Part shown: positions 9,371-21,341 of the stretch, in pieces
Layout: each line of letters starts with the position of its first letter
How positions within the stretch are numbered: position 1 is the first letter of the stretch
NCBI GenBank assembly: GCA_033296705.1
Contig: MU856988.1
Span: 7,162-71,161 of the forward strand
Reading direction: 5' to 3'
DNA from: Chaetomidium leptoderma
Taxonomy: Eukaryota > Ascomycota > Sordariomycetes > Sordariales > Chaetomiaceae
DNA: 64,000 bases
Program-made: the position numbers and the translations under genes
Notes under the pieces: generated by a model
The model's database searches: none
What the model was told of the DNA's origin: nothing
The model's input: only the letters and a program-made list of their open reading frames with translations

Positions 9371-12076
9371 GGTTTTGCGTGGGTGGTGTTCTTTTCTTTT
9401 CACTCATTCATCAATAACTTTTGGTATATATTTTGGACATTTTCATTTGTTCTGGCGGCGCTGGGGTTGCTTTCCGCCCTTGTTTTTTGTTGCCTCCTGG
9501 TTTTATTTTGTTTACTTGGGGCGGGTGGCAACGGGGACTTTTTTTTTTCAGGGGCTGGCTGGGCGCAACTTACAATACCACATGTCTGTCTGTCCTTTCT
9601 GTATATTATAGAATGATGACGAAGTTACTATGTACGATAGAATGACAAGATTGCCTATGTTCCTATTGTGGTTTCTTGATTGTAACTTGGTGTGCGTTGT
9701 TTTGTTGTTGTCTTGGTGCGGTGAACTATTACGACAAGACATGCGAAGGGGAATCGCAAAGGCAATGCTAACGCAAATTCTGCACCATCTGAACTCTGAA
9801 CATGCATGTGCCATGTGCCATGTGCTGCCCCCTGTCGTTCCGGCTTCTAGAAGGTTGGAATCTGGGATTTGGAATTTCCACAGGAGATCGGTGTGCCGTG
9901 GCCGATGAAACGCCTGCCCGGTGCATCCGTCCGAGGCAAGGCCGGCGATCATTAGAGGTTGCAAAGCCGTGGCCGGACGTGCTCGGGTCGAGACTGGGAA
10001 TTGGGAATGCATTTATCCTCTGCCGCAGCCTAGAATCTTGGTCGATCCGAAGTCCTTTCTTTCTTTCTCTACTTTGATTTCTCGACCGCGGCTCGGGTTT
10101 AGGGCATGCCGAGGAGTTGCTTGAGTCTACGAAGACAGGGCGAGGTCTGCGGGATGGGGGGGTGGGTTTCGCCGTCGTCAAAGGGAGAATATTTTCTCGT
10201 CGGTGACTCGGTGACTCGGTCGGTGAATCTTGTGCAAGCGGAGCCTTTTCTCTGATGAGACGAATGCCAAGAACGGATTTCGGCAGTCAAGGAATTCCAG
10301 CAGCGCAGTCATATGAAGGTATCTGTACAGAATATATACATAACTTACATGGAAATTAGAAGTCGAACAGTACCTTCAGCGAGTAACTGCCGACGGTGAA
10401 CTCGTAATGAGGAACTATTTCAACAATGAGTGCTTGCCCCGGTATCGGGGTTTGGCGGCGAAGGAGGCGCCGGAAGCGACGAGGAACCCCCGCGCCGAGC
10501 GGGAGGTGGAGCTTGACGTGCATGCGATGGAACGTCGAGAAACCTTCTCTCGAGTGGGGACTTGGGCGGTTCTTCATTTTGCACTTTTGGAGCACCCCCA
10601 GAGCCCAATTGTGGGAAATACCCACCAGTCTCGAGTCAGTCGAGGATTGGCGAGCTCTGGAAGGAAAGCAGGGCAAGCCACCAACCCCACACCACCTCGA
10701 TGGTCCCGTGCGCCCCCAAGTGACCAATACAGCCAGATATGAGTCGCTGACGTCGTTGCCTATCTCTTTGTCTCCTTTGTAAGAGTTACCCTCAACTTAG
10801 CCCAGCGCCCAACTATCGTGTGCCGGACACCCGCTAGTCCCAGATTCAGAGACACTTGCGTACTGAATACTGCGGTCAAGTAATCCGTAGCCCCTTTGCC
10901 AGCCGGCATTTTGAACTTGAAGTTGAAGGTCTCGCGGGACTCCCACAAGCCTGGGTGCCACTCCGATCGGTCGCCCTGGTCTGGCTCAAATCAGCTGTGG
11001 CAAGTTTTCGATGCAGACTTTGCCAATGAACAATCTCTCTCGCGTCGTCCTGTCTAGGGCAGTCTGACTCTGGGCAAGGTTGCCGGCGATAAGCTGTCAC
11101 ACCCACTAACGTTATCTTTGGGGATGCAAGTCGACATCATGATAGGTACCGCTGTCGTGTTGCCCGACACAAGGGAAATCCCCATAGTCCTTATCAGGAC
11201 CCCCGCCACTGCCAGCTTCTCCGACATTTTTGATGATATAAGCTGGCCGGCTCTCTTTTGTTGAATGGAAACTCCCGTGTCGCGATTCTCTCGTTGACAC
11301 GGCGGTGAGAGTGACAACAGACAACCCAGTCCCCAACACACTAAATACACTCGGCTCCACGTTTTTTGGCACCTGCCACTCCTTGGGTTAATTACCTAGG
11401 TATTTGTACCAAAGATGCCGAGTTAGGTACGACCTCTTTACCTACAAGTCGCCCCCGTCTGTCCTCGATAAATACCAGTCATCAGTGACAGCGACCTCGG
11501 ACGACGGGAACGCTGGAGGACAAGCTTCCGCCAACTCAATCTGACGCAGCGGGTTCAGGGTCCAGGACGGCACGGGGTGCAGGTGGACCCTTGGGCCAGC
11601 ATTTTACGTACTCGAATGGGCCTTGCGGCACGCGAGGCATTGCCTGTGATACAGGACCCCCCGCCGTGCTGTGACTGGCTGCCCCGGAGTCCTGACGGCG
11701 GCAATTACAGGCCCTGAGGCCCTCTGGGAGCCCTGAATACCGGCCATTCCGCGTTCCCGGTCTGCAGCCGATCTGCATTCGCCCTGCCAGCGAGCCAACA
11801 GGCGGCCGGTAATTACACAGTATGTACTGTACGGACGTCTCGGGGGGTGCCCAGCTGGACATCATCACGTCCACACGATCCTCTGGCTGTCTTGCTTTCT
11901 CCATCTCCGACACAGCCAGGGTTGCTTATCACCAGTCCAGGGCCCAGTCGCGTCCCCCGACCGCTTCTCGATCTCGTCAACTCTCCCACCCCGTCCCTCC
12001 ATCGCCGACCTTCTCGAAAGGCAATGCATACCGTCTTATCGCCGACTCGAAGACCAGCGCCAGCAACAGCCTCATC
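9371..12076. other. 2.7-kb interval, untranslated and intergenic
   Basis: The first few hundred bases are T-rich and look like the 3' untranslated region of the rhodopsin-like gene. After that there are only short overlapping open frames on both strands with no recognisable features. The last 250 bases (11822-12076) keep an open frame with the next gene, but its composition is unlike a protein and I treat it as 5' untranslated sequence. Confidence 0.45.
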
Positions 12077-13483
12077 ATGCCCGCAACGTTACAAACCCGA
12101 AGAGAAAACGGCTTCGGGTCGCCAACCCTGAGCCCTCCCAGAACCGACACGACACCGGCACGACCGACCACCCCTTCTACACCAGTCCAAATCCCGACAA
12201 GACCGAAGTCTCGAGGCTCGGCGCACCCCCATAAATCACATCGCAACCATGGGGAGCGGAGGATTCACTCCATGTCATACCGTCCCAGGGATGCGTACTC
12301 TCGCGATGCCATCCCACCCTCAGTGGCGGCGCTGCTGGCAGTCACGAGCATACCCCCTTCCAAAGCATCCCGGAGCTTGCGGCAAACAAAGGCGGAAAAG
12401 AGGATGACGGTCGAGTCCATCCTCGAGAAGGCACAAGAATCCGAGCAGGAGTTTAGCCTAACGCTGAGCAAGAGTCCGATGGACATTTTGTTGATGGCGC
12501 CTGAGGACCTCGAAGCCGACGATCTGTCCATCTGCGACAGCATCCCAGAATCTGTCGCCTCAATGCGGACCGTCTCGATGGAATCCATGCCCTCGCTGAG
12601 CAATTCCTTCGCAACCGACACATTTTCCTCCCTAGAGTCGCCTCAGTCGCCCTTCAGGGGGCGAAGGGTGCAGCCGACCCGACGCTCTTTGGAGCCCGTC
12701 TCTTCGCCACCTGGCGAATCCGAGAGCCACCCTTTGTCTTCCCCCGAGAGCGAGGTCGAGGGGTTGGACTTTAGGGTATTCGGCAACGAGGATGCTTCGG
12801 ACAGCAAGACTTCGCGGCTACCCTTCGAGCCGCTGAAATCCGTCTTCAAATCGAACTTGACGGCCTCATTACGGGCCTTGCGACAGGCAGCGCGCTCCTT
12901 TTCGAACCTGAATTTCTCGTCGATTCCGCCCGAGGACTTCCTCACACGGTCCATCCTGACGATCGACCCGCAGGTCCCATATACCGACGAGCGCAGACCG
13001 CCTCCCCTCGAGGCGGAACCGACGGCTGCCCTGCGGCGCTATCTGAACCCCACGACAACCGCCCGTCTCGAGAAGCCGCAGGCTGTGGCACCTGGTCCCG
13101 CACTACGGACATTTACGGCCTCGATCCAGATGCAGACATACAAGATTCACCGGGCGCGCAGTGTTTCCCCCACCTCGGGTCGTTCCCCGTACCCGTCAGT
13201 GGGACCCTCGTCAACAACTACAGCGCAAGCATCGCAGCCGTCGCAGTCGAAGCCGGCGGCGACGGAGCACCCCATGCCAGGGCCGCGGCAGCGCGAGACG
13301 CGCGAGAATCCAGATTTCATCCGCATCGCCGTCATGGAGATGGCCATGCGGAAGAGCGGCAAGCTCGACGATCAGCGGCCAGGTCGGGCTCGTTGGGCGC
13401 TCCCGCCTAGGAAGCCCAGCACGAAACCGTACGAGATCAGGCCTGACGGGGTGCCTGTCCGATGGGTCGCTGTCACTCACTGA
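12077..13483 (+). CDS. serine/proline-rich protein of unknown function
   Basis: A single exon of 468 aa from the ATG at 12077. An in-frame ATG at 11822 would add 85 residues of non-protein-like composition, so I prefer the later one. I do not recognise a domain. The most ordered part is residues about 75-160, with RDAIPPSVAALLAVTSIPP followed by a helical MTVESILEKAQESEQEFSL and an acidic MAPEDLEADDLSICDS segment. A second helical patch (SNLTASLRALRQAARSFSNL) lies near residue 260, and residues about 430-468 end in a basic/Trp-containing tail. The rest is low-complexity Ser/Pro/Thr. This looks like a filamentous-fungal protein with short conserved islands. Function cannot be inferred from what is here. 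Confidence 0.7.
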   Translation: MPATLQTRRENGFGSPTLSPPRTDTTPARPTTPSTPVQIPTRPKSRGSAHPHKSHRNHGERRIHSMSYRPRDAYSRDAIPPSVAALLAVTSIPPSKASRSLRQTKAEKRMTVESILEKAQESEQEFSLTLSKSPMDILLMAPEDLEADDLSICDSIPESVASMRTVSMESMPSLSNSFATDTFSSLESPQSPFRGRRVQPTRRSLEPVSSPPGESESHPLSSPESEVEGLDFRVFGNEDASDSKTSRLPFEPLKSVFKSNLTASLRALRQAARSFSNLNFSSIPPEDFLTRSILTIDPQVPYTDERRPPPLEAEPTAALRRYLNPTTTARLEKPQAVAPGPALRTFTASIQMQTYKIHRARSVSPTSGRSPYPSVGPSSTTTAQASQPSQSKPAATEHPMPGPRQRETRENPDFIRIAVMEMAMRKSGKLDDQRPGRARWALPPRKPSTKPYEIRPDGVPVRWVAVTH

Positions 13484-14974
13484 AGGTGCAACGAAAGCCA
13501 GTTGCCACATACACACAATCGACGACGGCAGTGCGACCGTCGCGAATGAGGAGCGACCCCAGAATCTGCCCGACCCGCCCTCGGCCGCCCAACGTCGTCA
13601 TCAGACGGGACTGGCGTGGCTTGGCAAATACAGGACACAACAGCAGCGGAGGTCCACCGAATCAGGAAGGCCAAAACGCGAAGGGGCACGGGGGATGTGA
13701 GATTTTCGCCATGCGATCAACACCTTCCCCTCTCATTGCGATTCCCATCTATTCTGTCGGGCATTGTCGGGGCTGCCCTCTCTCAACGACGCCGTTGTGT
13801 CTGAGGTTGGGGGGCTTTTCGTCCCAAGACGGCCACGTTTCCGGCGCCCCACGCGGCATGGTTCATTCACCACTGGACGAGTGGTCGGGCTTCCTCTATT
13901 TCAGATGAAATTGGAGTCTGAATTTTTATTCCCGCATGTATGCATACCGCGGCACACACAACGGACCCCGGACCCTCTTGAACGACCGCCGTCAATCAGG
14001 GTCCTGGAGGACCCCCTCTGTTCAACAATTTCCCTTTGCTTCTTCGGCCCTATTCACATCCATACCGCACTCAATCGGCTCCACACAGGGAGCCGAACGA
14101 CAACATTTCCTAAGACGGTCTACGTCAGGCAAACAGACGTCACATTTCACTACTTTCCGCATATATTGTATCTATTCGGGGTGGGATGAGCTGAGTTAGC
14201 GTTGGTGCATTGGGGAGGTGTTCACTCTTTTTTTTGTTTTTCTGTTCAGCCTGGAGGAGGTATTCTCACATTTTTACCCTCTATCATTAGCACCAGCATC
14301 AGCATTTCTCGGATCGGCTACTTCACAGGGCCGCACATTTGGTTTGTCATGGAGAAAGACGCATGGGATGGTTGGGCCAAGCAAGCGGTTTATTCTTTTG
14401 GTTTACAAGGCGGACAGCCCACCTACCTACCTACCCCTGGGTCGCCCATCTAAATGCCAACAGTCAACCTGAGCATGATACACCACCTAAATATACAGAC
14501 ATGCGCGTTTCGCGTATGCGTTGGCAACAACGCTGATTACATGTCTGATATAGTTTCGTATAGAGCGTCCGCAGGTAAATTGGGTGTCCAATATGAGCAA
14601 GAAGCAGCAAGTAACGCAAACGACTCTTGGCCAAGTCCAACACCTGTCGAGTTCGCGTTGCAGCGTTACGAGGGTGGCATCAGTGTGTGTAGCTGAGTCG
14701 TGATGGCGGCAAGGAGTGACAAGAGCACCACGTATAAAGATGGACCGCCATCCCATTCCGTCGGTAACATAGAATTGAGCACAGCACAGCATCGAAGCGA
14801 GTCCCACAAACTGCTCACAGGAGAGAAGCAACCAACTATGCCCGGCCAAACCGCATCTCTTCAATTCACTTTTGGATATCAAAATCCTTCCAAACAAGAT
14901 ATACACACACCAATAACAGTAACAGAAACAAAAGAAAATCCTTGATGACAACAACAACGAGCCAACCAACTACT
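13484..14974. other. intergenic between convergent genes, 1.5 kb
   Basis: No supported gene. Short overlapping frames only. The interval presumably carries the 3' untranslated regions of the Ser/Pro-rich gene and of RRP5, which converge here. Confidence 0.45.
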
Positions 14975-17900
14975 CTACTCCTCATCTTCTCCCTCCTCCC
15001 CAGCAGCAGCAGCAGCAGAAGCAGCAGCAGCACCCTTCCTCTCCCCCGCCAACCTCGCCCACTCCTGCGCCTTGGCCGAGACCCTTTCGCGACTCTTCCC
15101 ATCCCCCTTCTCCTCCTCCCACAGCGCCCACCGCCTAAACCAAGCCTTGGCCTGCCGCGGCTTCAACCCCTTGACCTTGCTCCCCCTCTCAAACAGGTCC
15201 CTCACCACGGCCACATTGTCCACATCCACCGCAGCAGAGGACGAGGACGTCTCGAGATCGAGCAGCTGATTCCACAGGTCGAATTTCTTGGGGTAGGTCG
15301 CGAGCAGGCTCTCAAAGAGGGTCCGCCCCTGTTCGCGGTCGCCGTGGGGCGCGCGGAACTCGAGCGCGGCGAAGCGCGGGAGGAGGGACACGTACAGGTG
15401 CGACGTGTTGCTGCCGTTGCCGGCGTTGCCGAGGACCTGGGTGGCGCGCTTGACGAGCTGGCGCGCGCGGTCGGCTTGGTGGGCCGTCATGTGCAGAAAG
15501 TGGGCGTAGTTGATCCAGACGTGGGCGGAGCGGGAGCCGTATTTTTTGAGGATCTTTTCAAATAGGTCGTCGGCTTCCTGTTGGTTTGGGGGAAAGGGGT
15601 TAGGAAATTTATTTATATAAGTTATGGGTTGTGGGGGGGGGGATAAGGGTGAAGGGGGACTTGCCTTGTGCTTGCCGGATTGGATGTAGATGCTGGCTAG
15701 CCGCTCGTGGACTTCCTGGTCATCGTTGTACGTGCAGGCACGCTTGAAGATATCCTCTACCGTTTCGTCTGTGCCGTAGGCGACTTCCAGGTTGAGGAAG
15801 GCGATCCAGACGTTTAGCTTCTCGGTTTCCTCCTTGATATTGATGGTCTTGATGGCCCGCTCCGCCACCTGTCTCGCGCTGGCGAGGTCATTCACTTGCA
15901 TCTGAGAGGCCATGTAGGCGATCCAAAGCTCGGATGAGTCTGGTTGACCGAGCAGGAGACGCTCGTAATCGCTGGATGTTTGCGGCCCGTTGATGTCGAG
16001 CTCGGCCGTCTTGTCGACAATACCCTGGGGCTCCCGCCGCTTCTTGGCCTTCTTGCTTGGCCCATCAGCTAGGCTAGCATTCGCATTGTCGTCGGCGTCT
16101 AGAGCCTTGGCCGTCCAGTCAAAGCCGCCGGCGTCGAGGCCAGTGAGACCCTCCTCTGCCGCGTCACCCATCTCAATATCGCTGCCGTCGTCCTCCTCGT
16201 CTTCGTCTTCGTCGTCCTCATCGTCGGAGCCGGCGATCAGCACGGCGCCCCCGGCATCGCTCATGACCTCGTCTTCACTGTCCTCTTCGCCATCTAGAGC
16301 TGCCCCGGCGTCCTCATCCTCGCTATCGACGTCCATGTCGTCCCCTTCGCCGTCCTTGAAATACGAGGGCTTCAACCCGAGGTTGATACGCTTCTTCTCG
16401 AGGTCGACCTTCAAGATGCGAGCCTTGACGCGGTCGCCCTCGTTGTAGAGTGTCTTGGCATCCTTGACCGTCCTGTCTGCCATCTCGCTGCGGTGGCACA
16501 GACCGGAGAGGTTCATCGAGCCGTTAATGTCAATGAAGGCACCAAACTCTTCCACCTTGCGCACCTTGCCGGTGATGGTCTGGCCTTCCTTCAGGTCCGC
16601 GATGGTGGTCAACGGGACATAGTCCTTGTCCACCACCGACGGCTTCAGGTTCATCTCAATACGGCCATCGTCCAGAGCGATGATGCGGCCCTTCACGAGC
16701 TGATCGACTTGGAAGTGCTCCTTCCAGTCCTTGAGGTACGAGTCGGAGAGGTTCCTGATCTTGACAAGTGCCACTACATCCCCGCCGAGCGACACAAAGA
16801 GACCCTTGTCCGAGACATTTTTGACGAAACCCCGGATGATATCGCCGACATTGAGCGTGGTGCTCTTTGTGACCTCCTTGTCCTTGACTGGCAAGGACGA
16901 GTTGAGGACTCTTGACGGCCGCATAGACAACCTCATCCTCTTGTTGCTCTTGTCGACCTCGACAATGGCTACCCGCACGATATCGTTCTTGGTGTGCGAT
17001 AGAGGATTCGCTTCGTCATAGTCATCGGCAAGATCTGCCATATGCACAGGGCCTGCGACGAGCTCGCTTAGTTTGACAATGACTTGTCGGTCATTGACCT
17101 TGGTGATCTTGGCAGGCAGGACCAGGCCTTGTTGCATCTTGTCCCAAGGGAGTTGGTTTGCAGCGCCAGCGGTGCGGGCCGAGAGATCGACTCTTTCCTT
17201 CTCCTTGTCCACGGCCAAGACACGTACTTGGAGCGCGCAGCCCACAGGGAAACTCTTTTCCAGGTTCGCCAACTTGGACAAGTCATCGGAAGCCTCCATG
17301 GCGCTGATCCTCCCACGAACATTAGGCGACAAATTTACCCATAAGTAGTTGGAGGCGACATTGTTGACGAAAGCCAGAAACGTCGACCCGACCTCGATTT
17401 GATCAAGAGACAACGGCTCAGGGAGCGTGTCTTCCTTCAGATCGCTGGGTTTTGTTGATAGTTCTAGAACTGAGTGGCTGGACCGGTGAGTGATGGGGAG
17501 GAAGCGGTGGTTGCGGGCGTCGTGGATGCCGAGGACGCGGACTTGAACGATGTCGTTTGGCTTGAACCGCTTTAGCGGCCTTTTCGGATCCGGAATGTCC
17601 TCCCATTTATCGAAGACCTGCGAAACATCGACCCGTCCCTGAATGTTATCCGCGATTTGGACGTTGAGCTGTGTCTCCTTGGCAGACTTCACCCTAGCCT
17701 TGGTGAGCTTGCCAATTGCGAGATCATCTACCGAGGTAATTGGGTCGTCTAATGAGTTCACGGCCTTCTCGGTGGTCTTGGCAGATCTCCTAACATCTTC
17801 ATCACCAGTGGACGGGATGGCAACGACCAAGCGGCCAAGATCCTTGTCAACGGAGGTGATCTTGACGGCAAGGGACTGTGACTTGTGCATTCCAAAACCG

Positions 17901-20586
17901 GGCTTCTCTTGCGCGTCGCGGGGCATCATCGATTTGGGGAGGAGAGCAGTCAGCTTCCCTGCGAACTGCACAAAGACGGCGGTAGCGGTGATATTCCGAA
18001 CGAAGCCGGAGACCGTGTCCCCAAGCCGGGCGTCATCCACGCTGGCAAGAAGTTTTCCGTCCTTGCTGGCTTGGACGAGACTCGGCTTGTGAGAAAGGGT
18101 GATGGACCGCCGGCCTTCATTCTTCTCAAGAACGACCAACTCGGAGAGTGTTTGGTTCACGTGGATCTTCTTGAGTGCCGACTGTGTTTTACTGACTGAC
18201 TTGTCCGTCAGGTGGCCAACGGGGAGGATGGCCCTTAATGAGTTGTCAGTCAGTTCAACGAGGATGTCGTCGTCCGTCTTCTGCGTGACCTTTGCCGAAA
18301 CGAGGTCGCCGATCTGTAGCTTCTTGAGAGCGAGCTGCTTCTCGAGGCCAAAAGCAGAGGGGTCTTTGCAGGAAACGATGAGTCTGCTGGCTTCGGGATC
18401 GAAGCTAATGACGTAAATGCTGACCGTCTGCCCAGCGCGGAAATGCTCCTTGGGATCCTGGATGTAGGCCTCGCTCATCTCAGAAACAGGAAGGAAACCA
18501 CGCAACCGGCCATAGAACTGAACGATGGCTCCGTGCTGTAGTACGCTCACAATCGTGCCGGGAACCTGCAGCCCGACGGCCAGTTCATCATACGACTTGA
18601 TAGGGGGCGCCTCGGAGTTGACCAGCGTCTTCTTCAGCGTCAGGCGGAGTTGATGTTTCGCCGGGTTGGTGGAGAGGACGCGGGCCTTCACTTTCATCCC
18701 CTCCCTGAATTTCTTCTCGGGATGCTGCAGGTGAACATCGGAAAGATGCATCTCAGGTACAAGCCCCGAGATTCCGTCCGCGATATTGACGATCAGGCCA
18801 CCAAGGCCGTGTTGGTTGATGACAAGCTTCTCAACCACACCGGGGACCACTGCTCCCACAGGGATGTCCTCGATCCTCAAGAATGGCTGTTCGAGAACTT
18901 GCTTCTCAAAGGAGAGGAGGAACATGCCATCGAACGGGTTGTAGCCAACCACGCGACCCGGGTGGACGGAGCCGACCTTGTACGGACCGCTGCTTTCGAA
19001 CAAGCTGTCGACTTTGCCGTCCTTGACCCGGGAGATGTGGACGAAACCCGGAACGCCCTCAACGCCAACGTCAACGTAGAGCCCAATGCCCGGTTCGACT
19101 CGTTCTACTTTGCAATCGTCCACAATTGCCGAGTGAGAGAGGATCTGGGTTGGCAAAACGTCCTGGCTGCCCTTGCTAGCGGTCTTTGGCTTCAGTGAAA
19201 GCACATGCGGCAGCACAGAGATTCCCAACTTGGGCATTTTCGCGGCTGGGAACGTGCAGATGACCCTGGCCTTGACGCGTGAGCCCACCTTATACTTGTC
19301 TGCAATATCCACACCATCCGGTCCGGCACCAGAGTGGACTAGGTCCGCAGTCACATCCAAGTGGCCCATCACCTTGCCGACGACACCGTGCTGAGTTACC
19401 TCGGAGACCAGAACATCGGCCACAGTGCCGGGTAGGAACGAGCCGATCGTGGTGGCTTCGGAAGCAGTGTTTTTGGGGTTACCGAGGCGATCGGCGAGGG
19501 TCGAGAGCTGAACGACTTTGCCGCTCGCGGCTTTGCCGGCCACAATGCAGAGCATAACCGAGCCCGGCTGGATACTCTCCTCGGGGATGCTCTTGTCTAC
19601 CTGCTTGCGGGGCAAGAACCCCTTCAGGTTGGACTCGGAGATGCTAATATCCATGACGAAGCCATGGTCTTCGACGCTGACGACTGAGGCCATGAGCATG
19701 CAGTTCTCGACCACGTCCTGCTCTGACATGCCCATGTTGGCATACAGAGGTTCGAGAGAAAGCCCGATGTGACGTTTTGACTTTCCGGGTGCTGATTCGT
19801 CTAGTGTCGACGTGACATGGGCGCGCACATATTGGCCAATTTGAAACAAGCTGTTGAGATCGACGTCGTCGGCGGCCCCATCCTCAGACTCCTCCTCGTC
19901 ATTCTCATTCTCAGCAGTGGCCTGCAGCCGTTGTGTCAGGGACTCCGAGATGGCGGTTATGGGCACATGGCCAACGAGGTTATTCGGCAGCGCAATGGCG
20001 ATATCGAGGAGGTTAATAGCGCAGACGGTTCCGAGAACCAGCGAGCCCTTGACCAATCGCTACACCATATTAGTTCAAACTGCACCACCTGTGCCTCTGC
20101 TCGGGAATGTCCCACCTTGAAGTTTAGCCCTTCCACCTTGACCTCATCCTCGTCTTTGACGGCTGTCGTTCCCGAATCGTCAGCGCGCGACTTGCGCCTC
20201 CTTTTCCTGGTGGCTGTCTCCCCCTTTTGGCCCGTGGACTGCTCCTCGAACAAGACATCCTTCTTCGCTTGAATCGAGATCTGCTTTTGCTCGAGAGGGG
20301 TCAAGACGCTCCCGCCGCCGCGTGGGAACAAGGGCTCTTCCGATTTCGTAACCACGGAGTCAGCTGCCGGCTTCGCTGGGGACTTGGGCTCTTTTGCGTC
20401 TTTGTCCTTTGCGTCCTTGTCCTTTGCGTCCTTTGCGTACTTTGCACTTTTTGCGCCCTTCTTGCCGTCGTCTTTCCTCGATTCGCTCGCTTTCGCCCGC
20501 TTCGAGGGTCTCGCTTCGGTCGCGGGCCGGGCTGATTTAGAGGCCGAGGTGCCGTTCGGGCCCTCCTTGCGTTTCAAAGAACCCAT
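14975..20586 (-). CDS. rrp5: rRNA biogenesis protein Rrp5 (S1-repeat and HAT-repeat protein)
   Basis: Three exons: 20586-20116, 20059-15665 and 15577-14975, giving 1,822 aa. Yeast Rrp5 has 1,729. Intron 1 (56 nt) has donor GTGGGA, branch ACTAAT and acceptor GTAG. Intron 2 (87 nt, 15664-15578) is a GC-AG intron with donor AAG/GCAAGT and branch CCTAAC. It is a multiple of three with no stop, so the unspliced frame also stays open. Domains in order are a Lys-rich N terminus, then about a dozen S1 RNA-binding repeats over residues 160-1390 (for example GKVRKVEEFGAFIDINGSMN and GIVVNIADG-like strands), an acidic Asp/Glu/Ser linker at about 1395-1455, and HAT/TPR helices from about 1518 to near the C terminus. 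Rrp5 binds pre-rRNA in the nucleolus and is needed for cleavages leading to both 18S and 5.8S rRNA. It shares a divergent upstream region with the hydrolase gene. Confidence 0.95.
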
Positions 20587-21341
20587 GGTGGCGATATGGC
20601 TGCTTGTGTTGCAGCAATTGGAGAGCAATCTGTTACAAAAGTACAGCTGCTTCCTCTGCGCAACGACTCCAAAAGGCAGCTTTAGAAAATGCCCACTAAA
20701 AGCTGCCCACCACAAAAATTTCTGGCGGGTCCCCGTCTCGGCAGCACGATAACGATAAGGAAGGCGGTAAGAGAGGGGGTGGGGAATCGGGTATGGAAGG
20801 GTTCAGCCAAGCATGTGCAACGGCTTCCGCTCATGGCTCAGGGGTCTGGCGGGTCTGGCAGGCAGGTGTGCAGGGTGATCAGCATTGGGGATTGCCCGCT
20901 CAGTGCTGGCCACATTGAACATCCTAGGGTTGAAAGTACCGGGTACAAAGAGACGTCGGTTTGACTATTGTGATTGCACCTTCTCTCGTCTGAATAGTAT
21001 CATTCGGAGCTTTTATGACTTTCAATATTGAGATAAAAAACCCATAGGCCTTTCTTCCTCAATATCCCAAGCCAAGAGTTTTGTCTGCAATAACAACTTG
21101 GCTCCGATGCAAGTGGTTCCTGGTACTACCCAATGACCGGATGACGTACAGCCTCGGGAAGCCAACGAGCTTGAGCCAACTGTCGGGGGAGGGCGGCCCC
21201 GACCGCGGCCACGCCACGCAGGCGCGGACAACTCACGGCAAGGCAACAACAACACCTGGAATCGAGAACACGACTCCGCTAGGCCGATAATCCTACAATC
21301 TTACTGAAACCCGCTCCTTTCTTCCGCGCTCGATCTGCGCC
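20587..21341. promoter_or_regulatory. 755-bp divergent upstream region of RRP5 and the YML020W-like gene
   Basis: The start codons of the two genes face away from each other across this interval. No gene is seen in it. I could not point to a specific binding site with confidence. Confidence 0.5.

Noticed and set aside
8287..9403. Minus-strand frames of up to 228 codons
   Set aside because: Antisense to the Gly/Pro/Arg-rich tail of the rhodopsin-like gene; low-complexity shadows.
14942..15565. Plus-strand 207-codon frame
   Set aside because: Antisense to the RRP5 C terminus; explained by codon bias of the real gene.
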